Assembly (NCBI GenBank): GCA_938036835.1
Contig: CALHWB010000052.1
Span: forward strand, 124,001 to 188,000
Source: an uncultured Propionibacterium sp.
Lineage (GTDB): Bacteria; Actinomycetota; Actinomycetes; Propionibacteriales; Propionibacteriaceae
Direction of reading: 5' to 3'
Length of the DNA: 64,000 nucleotides
Part shown: positions 43,688 through 53,156 of the stretch, one piece after another
How positions within the stretch are numbered: the stretch's first letter is position 1
Layout of the letters: each line of letters opens with the position of its first letter
The notes under the pieces: generated by a model
Database searches by the model: none
Seen by the model: only the letters and a program-made list of their open reading frames with translations
What the model was told of the DNA's origin: nothing
Translations under genes and position numbers: made by a program

Positions 43688-45724
43688 GTGACAGATCACG
43701 CGAACACCGCTCCAGATACACCGCAACCGACCTCGACCACCGGATGCCGGCCAGACTTCTCTGTTTACCGTTTTGGCCGGTTGCCGATCGGCAAGGTAGC
43801 GCCGGTCATCGAGCATGGGGCCTACCCGGCAAAGGCGGTGGTAGGGGAAGAACTGCCGATCACTGCCAGGGTGCTGCGGGAGGGTCATGACCGGGTTGGT
43901 GCCACCGTGATCCTGACCGATCCGCACGGTGTCGAGCATGCCACCGAGATGACCCAGATCTGGCCCGCCGGCCTGGATATCTGGCAGGCCTGGGTACGGC
44001 CCGAGGCCGAGGGCGACTGGACCTTCCGGATCGAAGCCTGGGCGGATGACTGGCATACCTGGCAGCACAGCGCCGATGTGAAGTTCGCCGCCCATATCGA
44101 CAAAGAACTAGTTTGCGCGGAAGGCCGCGAATTGTTCACCGCCGCATTGGCCACCGCCCGGGCGGCGGGCGCCGAACCCGACGGCCGGGTGATCGAGCAT
44201 GCGCTGGCCGCCATGGATCCCGGCCTGGATCCGGGCGCTTTGCGTCAAGCCGCGTTGGATCCGCAACTGGACGCCGTGATGAGCCGGCACGGCCGTCGCC
44301 GGCTTACCACCCCCACGCTAGATTTCCCGCTCCAAGTGGATCGCCGCCGGGCATTGTTCGGTGCCTGGTATGAGTTCTTCCCCCGCTCCCAGGGTGCGGT
44401 CAAGGATCCGGTGAGCGGCGAGTGGCGCTCGGGTACCTTCAATGACTGCCACGCAATCCTCGAGCACATAGCCGCGTTGGATTTTGACGTCGCCTATGTG
44501 CCCCCGATCCATCCCATCGGCATGCAGTACCGCAAGGGCCCCAATAACGCTCTGGTTCCCGGGCCGAATGATCCGGGCTCGCCCTGGGCCATCGGTGGGC
44601 CCGAGGGCGGGCATGACGCGATTCATCCCGATCTGGGGACGCTGGCCGATTTCGATGCCTTCGTGGCCAGAGCCAACCAACTAGGGCTCGAGGTAGCCCT
44701 GGATTTCGCGCTCCAGGCTTCACCCGATCATCCCTGGGTGAAATCCCATCCCGAGTTCTTCACCACCCGGCTAGACGGGACGATCGCCTATGCCGAAAAC
44801 CCACCGAAGAAGTATCAGGACATCTATCCGATTAACTTCGATAACGATCGCGAGGCCATCTATCAGGAGGCGCTCCGCCTGATCATGTTCTGGATCGGAC
44901 ACGGGGTGAAGATATTCCGGGTAGACAACCCGCATACCAAGCCTCTCAACTTCTGGTATTGGTTGATCGGCCGGGTGCACCAGACCCACCCCGAGGTGCT
45001 CTTCTTCGCGGAAGCCTTCAGCCGGCCCGAGATCATGGAGACTCTGGGCAAGGCGGGCTTCCACATGAGCTACACCTACTTCACCTGGCGCAACACCAAG
45101 AATGAGCTGGCCAGCTATCTGCGCCAGATCTCCACCGAGACCATCGACTTCATGCGGCCCAACTTCTTCGTGAACACTCCGGACATCAATCCATTATCGG
45201 TCCGTTCCGGGGCCCCGGCGGCATTCGCGATCCGGATGATCCTGGCCGCCACAATGTCCCCCAGTTGGGGTATCTACCAGGGCTTCGAGCAGTTCGAGTT
45301 CGAGCCGTTGAAGGCCGGTGGCGAGGAGTATCTCAACTCCGAGAAGTACCAATACCGACCGCGCGATTTCAAAGCCGAACCCAATCTGAATGTTCTGATG
45401 GGCCGGTTGAATCAAATCCGCAGGGCGCATCCGGCACTCCAGCAGTTGCGCCGTACCACGATACTGCAGACCAGCCACGATGAGATCCTTGCCTTTGCAA
45501 AACGCGATGGGCGTGACCTAGTGATCGTGGTCTGTAGCCTCAACCCCCATGAGCCAGTCGCCGGCCAGGTCGAGGTCGATCTGGCAACTTTGGAACTCGC
45601 CGACATGTACGGGGTCCATGACGAACTAGGCGGTGCCAACTATGTGTGGGGGGCAAGCAATTACGTTGGGTTGGATCCCGCCAATCCGGCCCATATTTTT
45701 AGCGTCCATACCAACCAGGAATGA
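43688..45724 (+). CDS. glgE: Alpha-1,4-glucan:maltose-1-phosphate maltosyltransferase
   Basis: Extends linear alpha-1,4-glucan by two glucose units from maltose 1-phosphate. It has 678 residues and belongs to the GH13 GlgE subfamily. The N-terminal FGRLPIGKVAPVIEHG segment and beta-sandwich domain are typical. Catalytic residues D413 (FRVDNPHTKP), E442 (FFAEAFSRPEI) and D499 (NTPDINPL) have the same spacing (29 and 86) as D394/E423/D480 of Streptomyces GlgE. The frame is open upstream on antisense of glgP; GTG at 43688 is chosen from family N-termini and the -10 position. glgB follows by 7 nt. Neither treS-pep2 nor glgM is present. Confidence 0.95.
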   Translation: MTDHANTAPDTPQPTSTTGCRPDFSVYRFGRLPIGKVAPVIEHGAYPAKAVVGEELPITARVLREGHDRVGATVILTDPHGVEHATEMTQIWPAGLDIWQAWVRPEAEGDWTFRIEAWADDWHTWQHSADVKFAAHIDKELVCAEGRELFTAALATARAAGAEPDGRVIEHALAAMDPGLDPGALRQAALDPQLDAVMSRHGRRRLTTPTLDFPLQVDRRRALFGAWYEFFPRSQGAVKDPVSGEWRSGTFNDCHAILEHIAALDFDVAYVPPIHPIGMQYRKGPNNALVPGPNDPGSPWAIGGPEGGHDAIHPDLGTLADFDAFVARANQLGLEVALDFALQASPDHPWVKSHPEFFTTRLDGTIAYAENPPKKYQDIYPINFDNDREAIYQEALRLIMFWIGHGVKIFRVDNPHTKPLNFWYWLIGRVHQTHPEVLFFAEAFSRPEIMETLGKAGFHMSYTYFTWRNTKNELASYLRQISTETIDFMRPNFFVNTPDINPLSVRSGAPAAFAIRMILAATMSPSWGIYQGFEQFEFEPLKAGGEEYLNSEKYQYRPRDFKAEPNLNVLMGRLNQIRRAHPALQQLRRTTILQTSHDEILAFAKRDGRDLVIVVCSLNPHEPVAGQVEVDLATLELADMYGVHDELGGANYVWGASNYVGLDPANPAHIFSVHTNQE

Positions 45725-45731
45725 GGCAACA

Positions 45732-47633
45732 ATGCATGACATATTCGGCAACCTGACCGGTTGGGATCTGGAGGGTTTCCACACCGGAGGCGATACCGAG
45801 GCCTGGCGCCGGCTAGGCAGCCACGTCGTTACCGTGCACGACGACGAACGTGGTGACCTGCGTGGGACTCGATTTGCCGTGTGGGCACCCAATGCCCACC
45901 GAGTTCAGGTCATTGGCGACTTCAACTGGTGGCAGGGCGATGACATGCAGTTGGTTCCCGGATCAGGGGTCTGGGCACTGTGGAAGGAGGATGTGCTGGA
46001 GGGCACTCAATATAAGTACAAGATCCAGCACACCGATGGCACCTGGCAGGAGAAGGTTGATCCCTATGCCAGGTTCGCCGATGTTCCCCCCGGCAATGCC
46101 TCCATTGTCTGGGAGTCCAGCCATGAATGGGGTGAAGCCGAGCAGAAATGGCTGGACGAGCGGTCCCAGAAGAATGTGTACGAATCCCAGATGAGTATCT
46201 ATGAGGTGCACCTGGGTAGTTGGCGCAAGGGATTGACCTACCGCGAGTTAGCCGAACAGTTGCCCCCCTATGTCAAATGGCAGGGTTTTACCCATGTCGA
46301 ATTAATGCCGGTAATGGCCCATCCCTTCCCGGGCAGTTGGGGATACCAGGTTACCGGATATTTCGCCCCGGATGCCCGGCTGGGTGATCCCGACGACCTT
46401 CGGGTGCTCATCGAAGCCCTGCATGCCGAGGGCATAGGGGTCATCCTGGACTGGGTGCCGGGTCATTTCCCCAAGGATGACTGGTCGCTGGGCAGATTCG
46501 ATGGTACTGCCCTGTATGAGCATGCCGATCCGCGTCAGGGCGAGCAACCCGACTGGGGCACCTATGTCTTCAATTACGGTCGCAATGAGGTGAAGAGTTT
46601 CCTGGTGAGCAACGCCCTGTACTGGGTGCATCAGTTCCATATCGATGCCCTGCGCGTGGACGCGGTCGCCAGCATGCTGTACCTCGATTATTCCCGCAAG
46701 GAAGGCGAATGGGTACCCAATATCTATGGTGGTCGCGAGAATCTTGAGGCTATCGATTTCCTCCGCTATGTGAACCGCCACCTTTACGAGCGCACGCCCG
46801 GCGTGATCATGATAGCCGAGGAATCCACCAGTTTTGGTGGTGTCACGAAACCGACCAATTGGGGCGGACTGGGCTTCGGATTCAAATGGAATATGGGTTG
46901 GATGAACGATAGCCTACGTTATCTGAATCGCGATCCGATATACCGTCAATATCATCACAACGACATGACCTTTGCGATGGTATATCAGTACTCCGAGAAC
47001 TTCATTCTGCCTATCAGCCACGACGAGGTCGTGCACGGTAAGGGATCGATGCTGAATAAGATCCCGCAGGACGACTGGCGCAAATTCGCTACTCTGAGGG
47101 CGTTCTATGCCTTCATGTGGAGTTTCCCGGGCAAGCAACTGCTGTTCATGGGTCAAGAGTTTGCCCAACGCCCAGAATGGAACGAGAATGACGGCCTAGA
47201 ATGGTGGGTAGACTCGCTGCAGGGGCATGACGGAGTACGTCAATTGATTCGCACTATGAATCACCTGCAGGCAGCGCACCCGGCACTCTACGAACTGGAC
47301 TGCGAGCCGGCGGGATTCAGCTGGATGAATGCCGACGATACCGGGCACAACACCTTTTCCTGGGTGCGTACCAGCCGGAACGGCGAGTCGATTGCGGCCA
47401 TCATCAACTTCTCGCCCAACCCCTATCCGCATTACCCGGTCAATCTGCCCAGGGCGGGACGCTGGATACAGATCCTGAATACCGACTTAAGTGAGTTCAA
47501 CGGTACCGGCGAGTTCAACAACGCCGAGCCCATTGTGGCCACCGCGCATTGTGCGGATCCGGATTCCTGGGCCTGGGCAAACGTGACGGTGCCTCCGCTG
47601 GCGGCGGTGTGGCTGCGTTACAGCGAGGATTGA
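45732..47633 (+). CDS. glgB: 1,4-alpha-glucan branching enzyme
   Basis: Adds alpha-1,6 branches to the chains made by GlgE. It has 633 residues. CBM48 covers ~42-130 (RFAVWAPNAHRVQVIGDFNWW). The GH13 barrel has nucleophile Asp310 (DALRVDAVASMLYLDYSR) and Glu363 (IMIAEEST). Their 53-residue spacing equals that of E. coli GlgB D405/E458. The ~95-residue offset shows it lacks the extra N1 module of E. coli and M. tuberculosis GlgB. ATG at 45732 has GAGG upstream. It is co-transcribed with glgE. Confidence 0.95.
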   Translation: MHDIFGNLTGWDLEGFHTGGDTEAWRRLGSHVVTVHDDERGDLRGTRFAVWAPNAHRVQVIGDFNWWQGDDMQLVPGSGVWALWKEDVLEGTQYKYKIQHTDGTWQEKVDPYARFADVPPGNASIVWESSHEWGEAEQKWLDERSQKNVYESQMSIYEVHLGSWRKGLTYRELAEQLPPYVKWQGFTHVELMPVMAHPFPGSWGYQVTGYFAPDARLGDPDDLRVLIEALHAEGIGVILDWVPGHFPKDDWSLGRFDGTALYEHADPRQGEQPDWGTYVFNYGRNEVKSFLVSNALYWVHQFHIDALRVDAVASMLYLDYSRKEGEWVPNIYGGRENLEAIDFLRYVNRHLYERTPGVIMIAEESTSFGGVTKPTNWGGLGFGFKWNMGWMNDSLRYLNRDPIYRQYHHNDMTFAMVYQYSENFILPISHDEVVHGKGSMLNKIPQDDWRKFATLRAFYAFMWSFPGKQLLFMGQEFAQRPEWNENDGLEWWVDSLQGHDGVRQLIRTMNHLQAAHPALYELDCEPAGFSWMNADDTGHNTFSWVRTSRNGESIAAIINFSPNPYPHYPVNLPRAGRWIQILNTDLSEFNGTGEFNNAEPIVATAHCADPDSWAWANVTVPPLAAVWLRYSED

Positions 47634-47637
47634 TCAC

Positions 47638-48417
47638 TTGTCGGACCAGTTCGGGGTGAAGCTCACCCTGACCGAGGGCATCGGGGTGCTGGAGTGGGCC
47701 GGCCAGGTTGATCAGGCAACGCTCGATCGGGCGATCAGCCTGGCCGCCGACGATGCCCTGATAGGGCGAGGCGCCCACCGTGTGGAGGTGCAGATTCCCG
47801 CCTGGGATCGGATGGCCATCCGCGCCCTGCATGCGGCGCGTTTCCGACGTGAAGGGCGTCGGCGCAGCGCGATCAAATCTCCCGATGGCGGCTGGGCCGA
47901 TGTGTTGATCTACGCCCGTCTTGCGGTCGATCAGGTCTATGGGCCAAACGGGTTCAGTGGAGTGATGAACTCGGTGCTGCCCACTCACCGGGTCATCGGG
48001 CATGTGCTGTTTCGCGATGATTCTGGTCGGATTCTCCTGGTAGAGCCCACCTATAAGCAGGACTGGGAGTTGCCCGGCGGAGTGATCGAGGCCGGCGAGA
48101 CCCCTCGACTCGGTGCCGAACGAGAGGTGCTGGAGGAGACAGGACTGGTCATCGCCTTGGCCGAGCCCCAAGTGATCGATTGGATGCCTCCCTACTTGGG
48201 CTGGGACGACGCGCTCGAATTCGTTTTCGATGGTGGGGTTCTGGACGACACGCAGCGTGCACAGCTGCGGCCGGCCGATGGCGAGATCGCCGCACTGCAT
48301 TGGGTGCTTCCGACCGAGCTGGATGCCCGGGTCACTGCGCTATCCGCCCGGCGAATCCGTCGGCTGCTCGACAACCCAGGCAGCCATTACACCGAAGACG
48401 GTCGAGAGTTGCGCTGA
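47638..48417 (+). CDS. NUDIX hydrolase with N-terminal partial acetyltransferase-like region
   Basis: A 259-residue protein. The C-terminal half (~115-230) is a NUDIX hydrolase with a full box GGVIEAGE...REVLEETGL at about residues 147-170, so it likely cleaves a nucleoside-diphosphate-linked substrate. The N-terminal ~95 residues resemble the second half of a GNAT acetyltransferase (HRVEVQIPAWDRMAIRALHAARFRRE, then WADVLIYARL) without the acetyl-CoA loop. The combined role is unknown. TTG at 47638 starts 4 nt after the glgB stop, with a GAGGA site inside glgB, so it belongs to the glgE-glgB operon. Confidence 0.82.
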   Translation: MSDQFGVKLTLTEGIGVLEWAGQVDQATLDRAISLAADDALIGRGAHRVEVQIPAWDRMAIRALHAARFRREGRRRSAIKSPDGGWADVLIYARLAVDQVYGPNGFSGVMNSVLPTHRVIGHVLFRDDSGRILLVEPTYKQDWELPGGVIEAGETPRLGAEREVLEETGLVIALAEPQVIDWMPPYLGWDDALEFVFDGGVLDDTQRAQLRPADGEIAALHWVLPTELDARVTALSARRIRRLLDNPGSHYTEDGRELR

Positions 48418-48469
48418 CCGGCGGGGCGGTCGTCAGTAGCACCTGCGCGCGGTCACGGGCTTGACCGCT

Positions 48470-48496
48470 GGATAGGGCCTATCGCCGGCCCTATCC
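48470..48496. terminator. Bidirectional terminator-like hairpin
   Basis: GGATAGGGCC (48470-48479) pairs perfectly with GGCCCTATCC (48487-48496) around a 7-nt loop. It lies between the convergent NUDIX and thioredoxin-fold genes. There is no T-tract. Confidence 0.65.
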
Positions 48497-48510
48497 GCTC
48501 AGCAGCCGGC

Positions 48511-49419
48511 TCAGAACAGCAGCATCGACAGCGAACGGCGTGCGTTTTGCACCACGGGATCTGCCGGATCCATCGTGTCGAACAGTTCGACCAGACGAAC
48601 GCGGATCTGTTCTTTTTCCTCTGCCTGGGCCCGGCGAATCATCTCAAGGAGTCGGTCGAACCCAGCCTGCGCGTTCCCACTGATCAGTTCCATATCGGCA
48701 GCTACAAACTGGGCTTCCAGATCCTCCGGAGCAGCCGCCGCCCGCAGCAGACAGTCCTCATCGACGTGGGCTGTCCGGGCCAGCAACGCCGCCTGGGCGC
48801 GCCCGGCACGAGCCTGGGAATCGCGCGGATTGGTTCGCAGCAGTTTGTCGAACTCGGCCACCGCCTGCTCGAAATCCTTCGCTTCCAGGGCGGCCTCTGC
48901 GGCTGCGAATCTGGGATCCGCCGCCGGTGCGGCCGAGTCGTTCACCGACGCCTCCCCGGCAACCGGTGTGGCCCGGCCGGAGATGCCATTGGCAACTGCC
49001 AATTGGATCACCTGGTCGAGCAATGCCTTGACATCCGCCCGGTCACGGGTGCCCTGGTACAGGGGCGCTACCTGGCCACCGATCAAGGCCACCACCGTCG
49101 GGACCGCGGCCACCCCCAGCGCCTGGGCAATCCGAGGCTGGGAATCCACATCGGTCACTCCCAGCAGCAGACGGCCGTCGGAGGCATTGACGAGTTCGGT
49201 CAGATCAGCCACGGTAGGTGCGGAGCCTGCGTCGCGGTCACTGGTGAACGCCAGAACGACCGGATGCCGCATGGACTGTTGGGCCAGCTGTTCGAAATTG
49301 GCCTCGGTGACTGTGGTGACAAAGCTCCCGCCGCCCGGAGCGGTGGAGGTGGCAGGAGCGGAGGCCAGCGCGGATAGGTCAACCGCTCCGGGCCGGGTGA
49401 AGTTCTGATCGGCATTCAT
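48511..49419 (-). CDS. Thioredoxin-fold/TPR protein, CnoX (YbbN)-like
   Basis: A 302-residue cytosolic protein. An N-terminal thioredoxin-like domain covers ~33-150 and TPR-like helices cover ~180-302 (RFAAAEAALEAKDFEQAVAEFDKLL). This is the plan of the CnoX/YbbN chaperedoxin family, holdases that protect proteins. The position of the CxxC motif (LAFTSDRDAGSAP, ~57-68) has no cysteine, so it cannot act as a classical redox thioredoxin. The cis-Pro region (GVAAVPTVVAL) is intact. The same gene lies near glgB and mce in mycobacteria (Rv1324). It diverges from pgm. Confidence 0.87.
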   Translation of the reverse strand: MNADQNFTRPGAVDLSALASAPATSTAPGGGSFVTTVTEANFEQLAQQSMRHPVVLAFTSDRDAGSAPTVADLTELVNASDGRLLLGVTDVDSQPRIAQALGVAAVPTVVALIGGQVAPLYQGTRDRADVKALLDQVIQLAVANGISGRATPVAGEASVNDSAAPAADPRFAAAEAALEAKDFEQAVAEFDKLLRTNPRDSQARAGRAQAALLARTAHVDEDCLLRAAAAPEDLEAQFVAADMELISGNAQAGFDRLLEMIRRAQAEEKEQIRVRLVELFDTMDPADPVVQNARRSLSMLLF

Positions 49420-49486
49420 GGCCCTATTGTTCCATCGTCTTCGCAGTTCCCCCGCGTAGTTCCAACTCACACGGCAGGATGGAGAC

Positions 49487-51121
49487 ATGGCTCATCCACG
49501 CGCTGGCCAAGTGGCCGACTCCACAGATCTGATCAATATTGACGAGGTAATAGCCGCCTACTACGACCTGGTACCCGATTCCAGCAACCCGGATCAGCTG
49601 GTATCTTTCGGCACTTCTGGTCATCGGGGTTCTTCCCTCGATTCAGCGTTCAACGAGGCTCATATCGTGGCCATCACCCAGGCGATCGTTGAGTACCGGG
49701 CGGCGCAGGGTATCGCCGGTCCGCTGTTCATCGCCAAGGACACCCACGGATTGTCGCTGCCCGCCTGGCAGACTGCCATCGAGGTGTTGACCGCGGCTGG
49801 AGTCGAGGTACTGGCCGAACGGGACGACGAATACACCCCTACCCCGGCGTTGTCCCGGGCAATCATTCGCTACAACCGGGAACACGCCGGGGGGCCCCAG
49901 GCAGACGGCATCGTGGTGACGCCCTCGCACAATCCGCCTCGGGATGGCGGCTTCAAGTACAACCCACCCAATGGTGGCCCAGCAGATACCGATGTCACCG
50001 GATGGATCGCGGATCGGGCCAATCGGTTGCTGGCCGACTTCAAGACAATCAAACGCGTCCCCTATGCACAGATCTCCGACAGCGTACGGCGCTTCGACTA
50101 TCGGACTCCCTACTGTCAAGAGCTAGCCCAGGTCGTCAACATGGCCGCCATCCGCTCGTCCGGGTTGCGGATCGGCGCGGATCCGCTGGGTGGGGCATCG
50201 GTCCAGTATTGGACCTATATCGCCGAGGAACTGCTGCCCAATCTCACCGTGGTCAATCCGAAGGTCGACCCCACCTGGTACTTCATGACCCTGGACACCG
50301 ATGGCAAGATCCGCATGGACTGCTCATCCCCGCATGCGATGGCCTCGTTGGTCGCCAACAAGACCGAATACGACATCGCCACCGGCAATGATGCCGATTC
50401 CGACCGGCATGGCATCGTCACCCCGGATGCCGGTCTGATGAATCCAAATCACTACCTGTCGGCGGCCATCTGGTATCTGTTCGGCAACCGTCCCGATTGG
50501 CCAGAAAGCACCGCCATCGGCAAGACCCTCGTCTCAAGTTCCATGATTGACAACGTGGCCGGGCTGCTGGGGCGCCGGCTGGTTGAGGTACCCGTCGGCT
50601 TCAAGTGGTTCGTTCCCGGACTGCTCGGTGGCCAGCTTGGCTTCGGCGGTGAGGAATCGGCCGGGGCATCCTTCCTGCAGTTCGACGGCGGCACCTGGTC
50701 GACAGACAAGGATGGACTCATCATGGACCTGTTGGCCAGCGAGATGACCGCGGTCACCGGTCGCACACCAAGCCAGCACTATCAAGGCCTCGAAGGCCAG
50801 TTTGGCACCTACCACTATGCCCGGATAGATGCCGATGCCAGTCACGAGCAGAAAGCGCGGCTGCAGTCCCTGGCACCCGCCGATGTCAAAGCCAAGGCTC
50901 TGGCGGGTGACGCGATAACCCATATCTACTCGCATGCGCCCGGCAACGATGCCGCCATTGGCGGGATCAAGGTGACCACCGACGCCGGGTGGTTTGCCGC
51001 GCGCCCCTCAGGCACCGAAGACAAGTACAAGATCTATGCCGAGAGTTTCCGCAGCCCGGCCCATCTCGCCGAGATCCAACAGGCCGCCAAGCAGCTGGTG
51101 GACCAAGCCCTAGGCGGCTGA
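49487..51121 (+). CDS. pgm: Phosphoglucomutase (alpha-D-glucose phosphate-specific)
   Basis: Interconverts glucose 1-phosphate and glucose 6-phosphate, linking GlgP/GlgX glycogen breakdown to glycolysis. It has 544 residues, the length of bacterial Pgm. The phospho-Ser is S147 in VVTPSHNPPRDGG, the metal loop is GNDADSDRHGIV, the sugar loop is GGEESAGASF, and the phosphate loop is ARPSGTEDKYKIY. ATG is preceded by GGATGGAGAC. Confidence 0.95.
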   Translation: MAHPRAGQVADSTDLINIDEVIAAYYDLVPDSSNPDQLVSFGTSGHRGSSLDSAFNEAHIVAITQAIVEYRAAQGIAGPLFIAKDTHGLSLPAWQTAIEVLTAAGVEVLAERDDEYTPTPALSRAIIRYNREHAGGPQADGIVVTPSHNPPRDGGFKYNPPNGGPADTDVTGWIADRANRLLADFKTIKRVPYAQISDSVRRFDYRTPYCQELAQVVNMAAIRSSGLRIGADPLGGASVQYWTYIAEELLPNLTVVNPKVDPTWYFMTLDTDGKIRMDCSSPHAMASLVANKTEYDIATGNDADSDRHGIVTPDAGLMNPNHYLSAAIWYLFGNRPDWPESTAIGKTLVSSSMIDNVAGLLGRRLVEVPVGFKWFVPGLLGGQLGFGGEESAGASFLQFDGGTWSTDKDGLIMDLLASEMTAVTGRTPSQHYQGLEGQFGTYHYARIDADASHEQKARLQSLAPADVKAKALAGDAITHIYSHAPGNDAAIGGIKVTTDAGWFAARPSGTEDKYKIYAESFRSPAHLAEIQQAAKQLVDQALGG

Positions 51122-51219
51122 ACCGACCGTTGGCGCCACCCAATAAACCTAAACCGGTCTTTGGAGAATGGGCCGGGGCCCGTTCCCAACCGACCAGGCA
51201 TCAGTGAAAGAATCTAGTC

Positions 51220-51663
51220 ATGGAAAACTCTGACCTGTTCATCTGTATCGATCACGTCGCCTATGTCTGCCCCGACGCCGAGGAAGCGGTGAAGTACTAC
51301 ACCGAGGTGCTGGGCTGGCATGAACTGCATCGCGAAGTCAACGACGAGCAGGGCGTCTTCGAGATCATGGTCGCTCCGGCTGCCGAATTGAGCCCGCATA
51401 TGACCCAGATCCAGATCATCTCCCCCACCCGCGAGGATGCCACCACCGCGGTGTGGCTCACCAAGAACCGTCCCGGTCTGCATCATATGGCCTGGCGAGT
51501 CGCCGATATCGAGGCGGCCTCGGCCATCCTGCGCGAGCGCGGACTGGTGCTGCTTTACGACCAGCCCCGAACCGGCACCGGCGGCTCGAAGATCAACTTC
51601 GTCCATCCGAAGTCGGGCAAGGGTGTGCTGATCGAGATCGTGCAGCCCGGTGACGCCCACTGA
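51220..51663 (+). CDS. mce: Methylmalonyl-CoA epimerase
   Basis: Interconverts (2R)- and (2S)-methylmalonyl-CoA, a step of propionate metabolism and the Wood-Werkman cycle. It has 147 residues in the vicinal oxygen chelate fold. Metal ligands by position are His12 (IDHVAY), Gln65 (TQIQII), His88/89 (LHHMAW) and Glu139 (VLIEIV), matching the P. shermanii enzyme. The wording is very close to that enzyme (FICIDHVAY, INFVHPKSGKGVLIE). The ATG lacks a strong ribosome site; AAGAAT lies 6 nt upstream. The mutase genes are not in the window. Confidence 0.94.
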   Translation: MENSDLFICIDHVAYVCPDAEEAVKYYTEVLGWHELHREVNDEQGVFEIMVAPAAELSPHMTQIQIISPTREDATTAVWLTKNRPGLHHMAWRVADIEAASAILRERGLVLLYDQPRTGTGGSKINFVHPKSGKGVLIEIVQPGDAH

Positions 51664-51757
51664 GCATGATCAACGGCCGACGGGGTGTCCGGTGGGCACC
51701 CCGTCGGCATTGCGGCAGACTTGAGTGTCGGCACCTGGACGAAGGTGAGGATCAGCA

Positions 51758-53116
51758 ATGGTGGCCCATGAGGGTGAGCAGTCGGCGATCGAGCAGACCG
51801 ACGAGACAGGCCTGAACTTCTTCGACGATCGGGCCAGTGCGGCAGGCAGCTTCGGGCACGCGATGCTCGGTTACGACCGCACCCAGGTGGATGCCTATGT
51901 ACGCGATCTTGAACATGAGATCTCCACGCTGCGACAGCTGGTGCGCCGGCAACGCTCGGACCTGGCTCTCATGACCAACCAACAAGGCGACACCGATTTC
52001 ACCAGGCTCGGCTCGTATGCGACTTCCATGTTGCGTGCTGCCGAAACTCAGGCGGCCGATCTGGTCAGCAGGGCCGGTATCGAGGCGGAACGCATCAAGG
52101 AGGAGGGGCGCCGGGTGGCCACCGAGCTGCGCGCCGGGGCCCAGCAGGAGGCCGACGATATCCGGGTAACCACGCTGAACAATCTGCGTCAGATGCGGCA
52201 GCAGGCCGAAACCGAGATCCAGGGGATGCGCGCTGCCGCCAGACGCGATGCCGAGAATGAATTGAATGCAGCCCGTGCCCAGGGTCAGGCGCTGCTGGAC
52301 GAGGTGAAGCAGAACAATCTGCTGGCCGCGGAGCAGGCCGCCAGCCAACTCCGTCAGACCAATGAGCAGGCTCATGCCCAGGCTGCGGGGATCCGCCACA
52401 ACGCGCGCAACGAGGCAGACCAATTGCTCGGCGCGGCACGCAACGAGGCGGATCTGGTGCGGCAGGGCGCTCACACCCAGGCCGAGCAAACCTTGGGCCG
52501 CGCCAATGAGGAACTGGCCAAGGTATCGGAGCGGGTCGCCGGATTGCTCGCCGAAGCCACCCAACGTCACGAGCAGGCCCTGGTAAGCGCCAGCCAAGCC
52601 GCCGACGAGGCAGCCCGGGTGCGTAACACGGCGCTGGCCGAGGCTGAGCAGATCCGCGAACGCGCTGCTCAGGAAGCGGAGTCTCAGATCGCCGCAGCCC
52701 ATCGGTCGGCTGCCATGCTGAAGGATCGCCTTGAGGAGCAGTTCGCCTGGCGTAAGGAACAGTTGGAACGCGAAGTGGCGGTCCTGAGACAGCGCAAGGA
52801 CGCGGCCATTGCCCAGCTCAGTAACCTGCGACAGCTGGCCGCCGAGTCGGCGACCGACTTCCCGGACGAACCGGTGTCTGCGGTGACTCCGGCCCAGCAA
52901 AGCGATCAACAATGGCTAACCACCGCCGAATTGCCGAGACCGGCCACCGGTCACGAACCCACCGCGGTCCTACCCAGAGGCAATCCTGCAGGCAGCACCC
53001 CGGAACTGCCGGAGACGCAGACCGCCAACCGAGCCGCCATCGGATCCGGCCGATCCGATTCCTCCGACGATGTCGAAGCGACCAGGGTGCTTCCGGCGAA
53101 GGCCGATCCCACCTGA
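51758..53116 (+). CDS. DivIVA-domain coiled-coil protein
   Basis: A 452-residue protein. It has a DivIVA-like membrane-targeting motif at ~36-55 (LGYDRTQVDAYVRDLEHEI), then a long Ala/Glu/Gln/Arg-rich coiled coil to ~365. The C-terminal tail is disordered and Pro/Ser/Thr-rich. This plan fits actinobacterial polar-growth/septum scaffolds (Wag31/Scy/FilP type). It is probably not the main DivIVA, since it is not next to ftsZ or sepF here. ATG at 51758 has GAGGATC upstream. Long coiled coil plus neighbouring housekeeping genes give no more specific role. Confidence 0.8.
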   Translation: MVAHEGEQSAIEQTDETGLNFFDDRASAAGSFGHAMLGYDRTQVDAYVRDLEHEISTLRQLVRRQRSDLALMTNQQGDTDFTRLGSYATSMLRAAETQAADLVSRAGIEAERIKEEGRRVATELRAGAQQEADDIRVTTLNNLRQMRQQAETEIQGMRAAARRDAENELNAARAQGQALLDEVKQNNLLAAEQAASQLRQTNEQAHAQAAGIRHNARNEADQLLGAARNEADLVRQGAHTQAEQTLGRANEELAKVSERVAGLLAEATQRHEQALVSASQAADEAARVRNTALAEAEQIRERAAQEAESQIAAAHRSAAMLKDRLEEQFAWRKEQLEREVAVLRQRKDAAIAQLSNLRQLAAESATDFPDEPVSAVTPAQQSDQQWLTTAELPRPATGHEPTAVLPRGNPAGSTPELPETQTANRAAIGSGRSDSSDDVEATRVLPAKADPT

Positions 53117-53135
53117 CCGGTGACGGCGAACCCAT

Positions 53136-53156
53136 CCGGCTGTTCAGAACAGCCGG
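53136..53156. terminator. Terminator-like palindrome between the DivIVA-like gene and nucS
   Basis: CCGGCTGTTC and GAACAGCCGG are perfect inverted repeats around a single base (effectively an 8-bp stem and 5-nt loop). It lies 20 nt past the DivIVA-like stop and overlaps the last codons of the convergent nucS. Confidence 0.55.
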
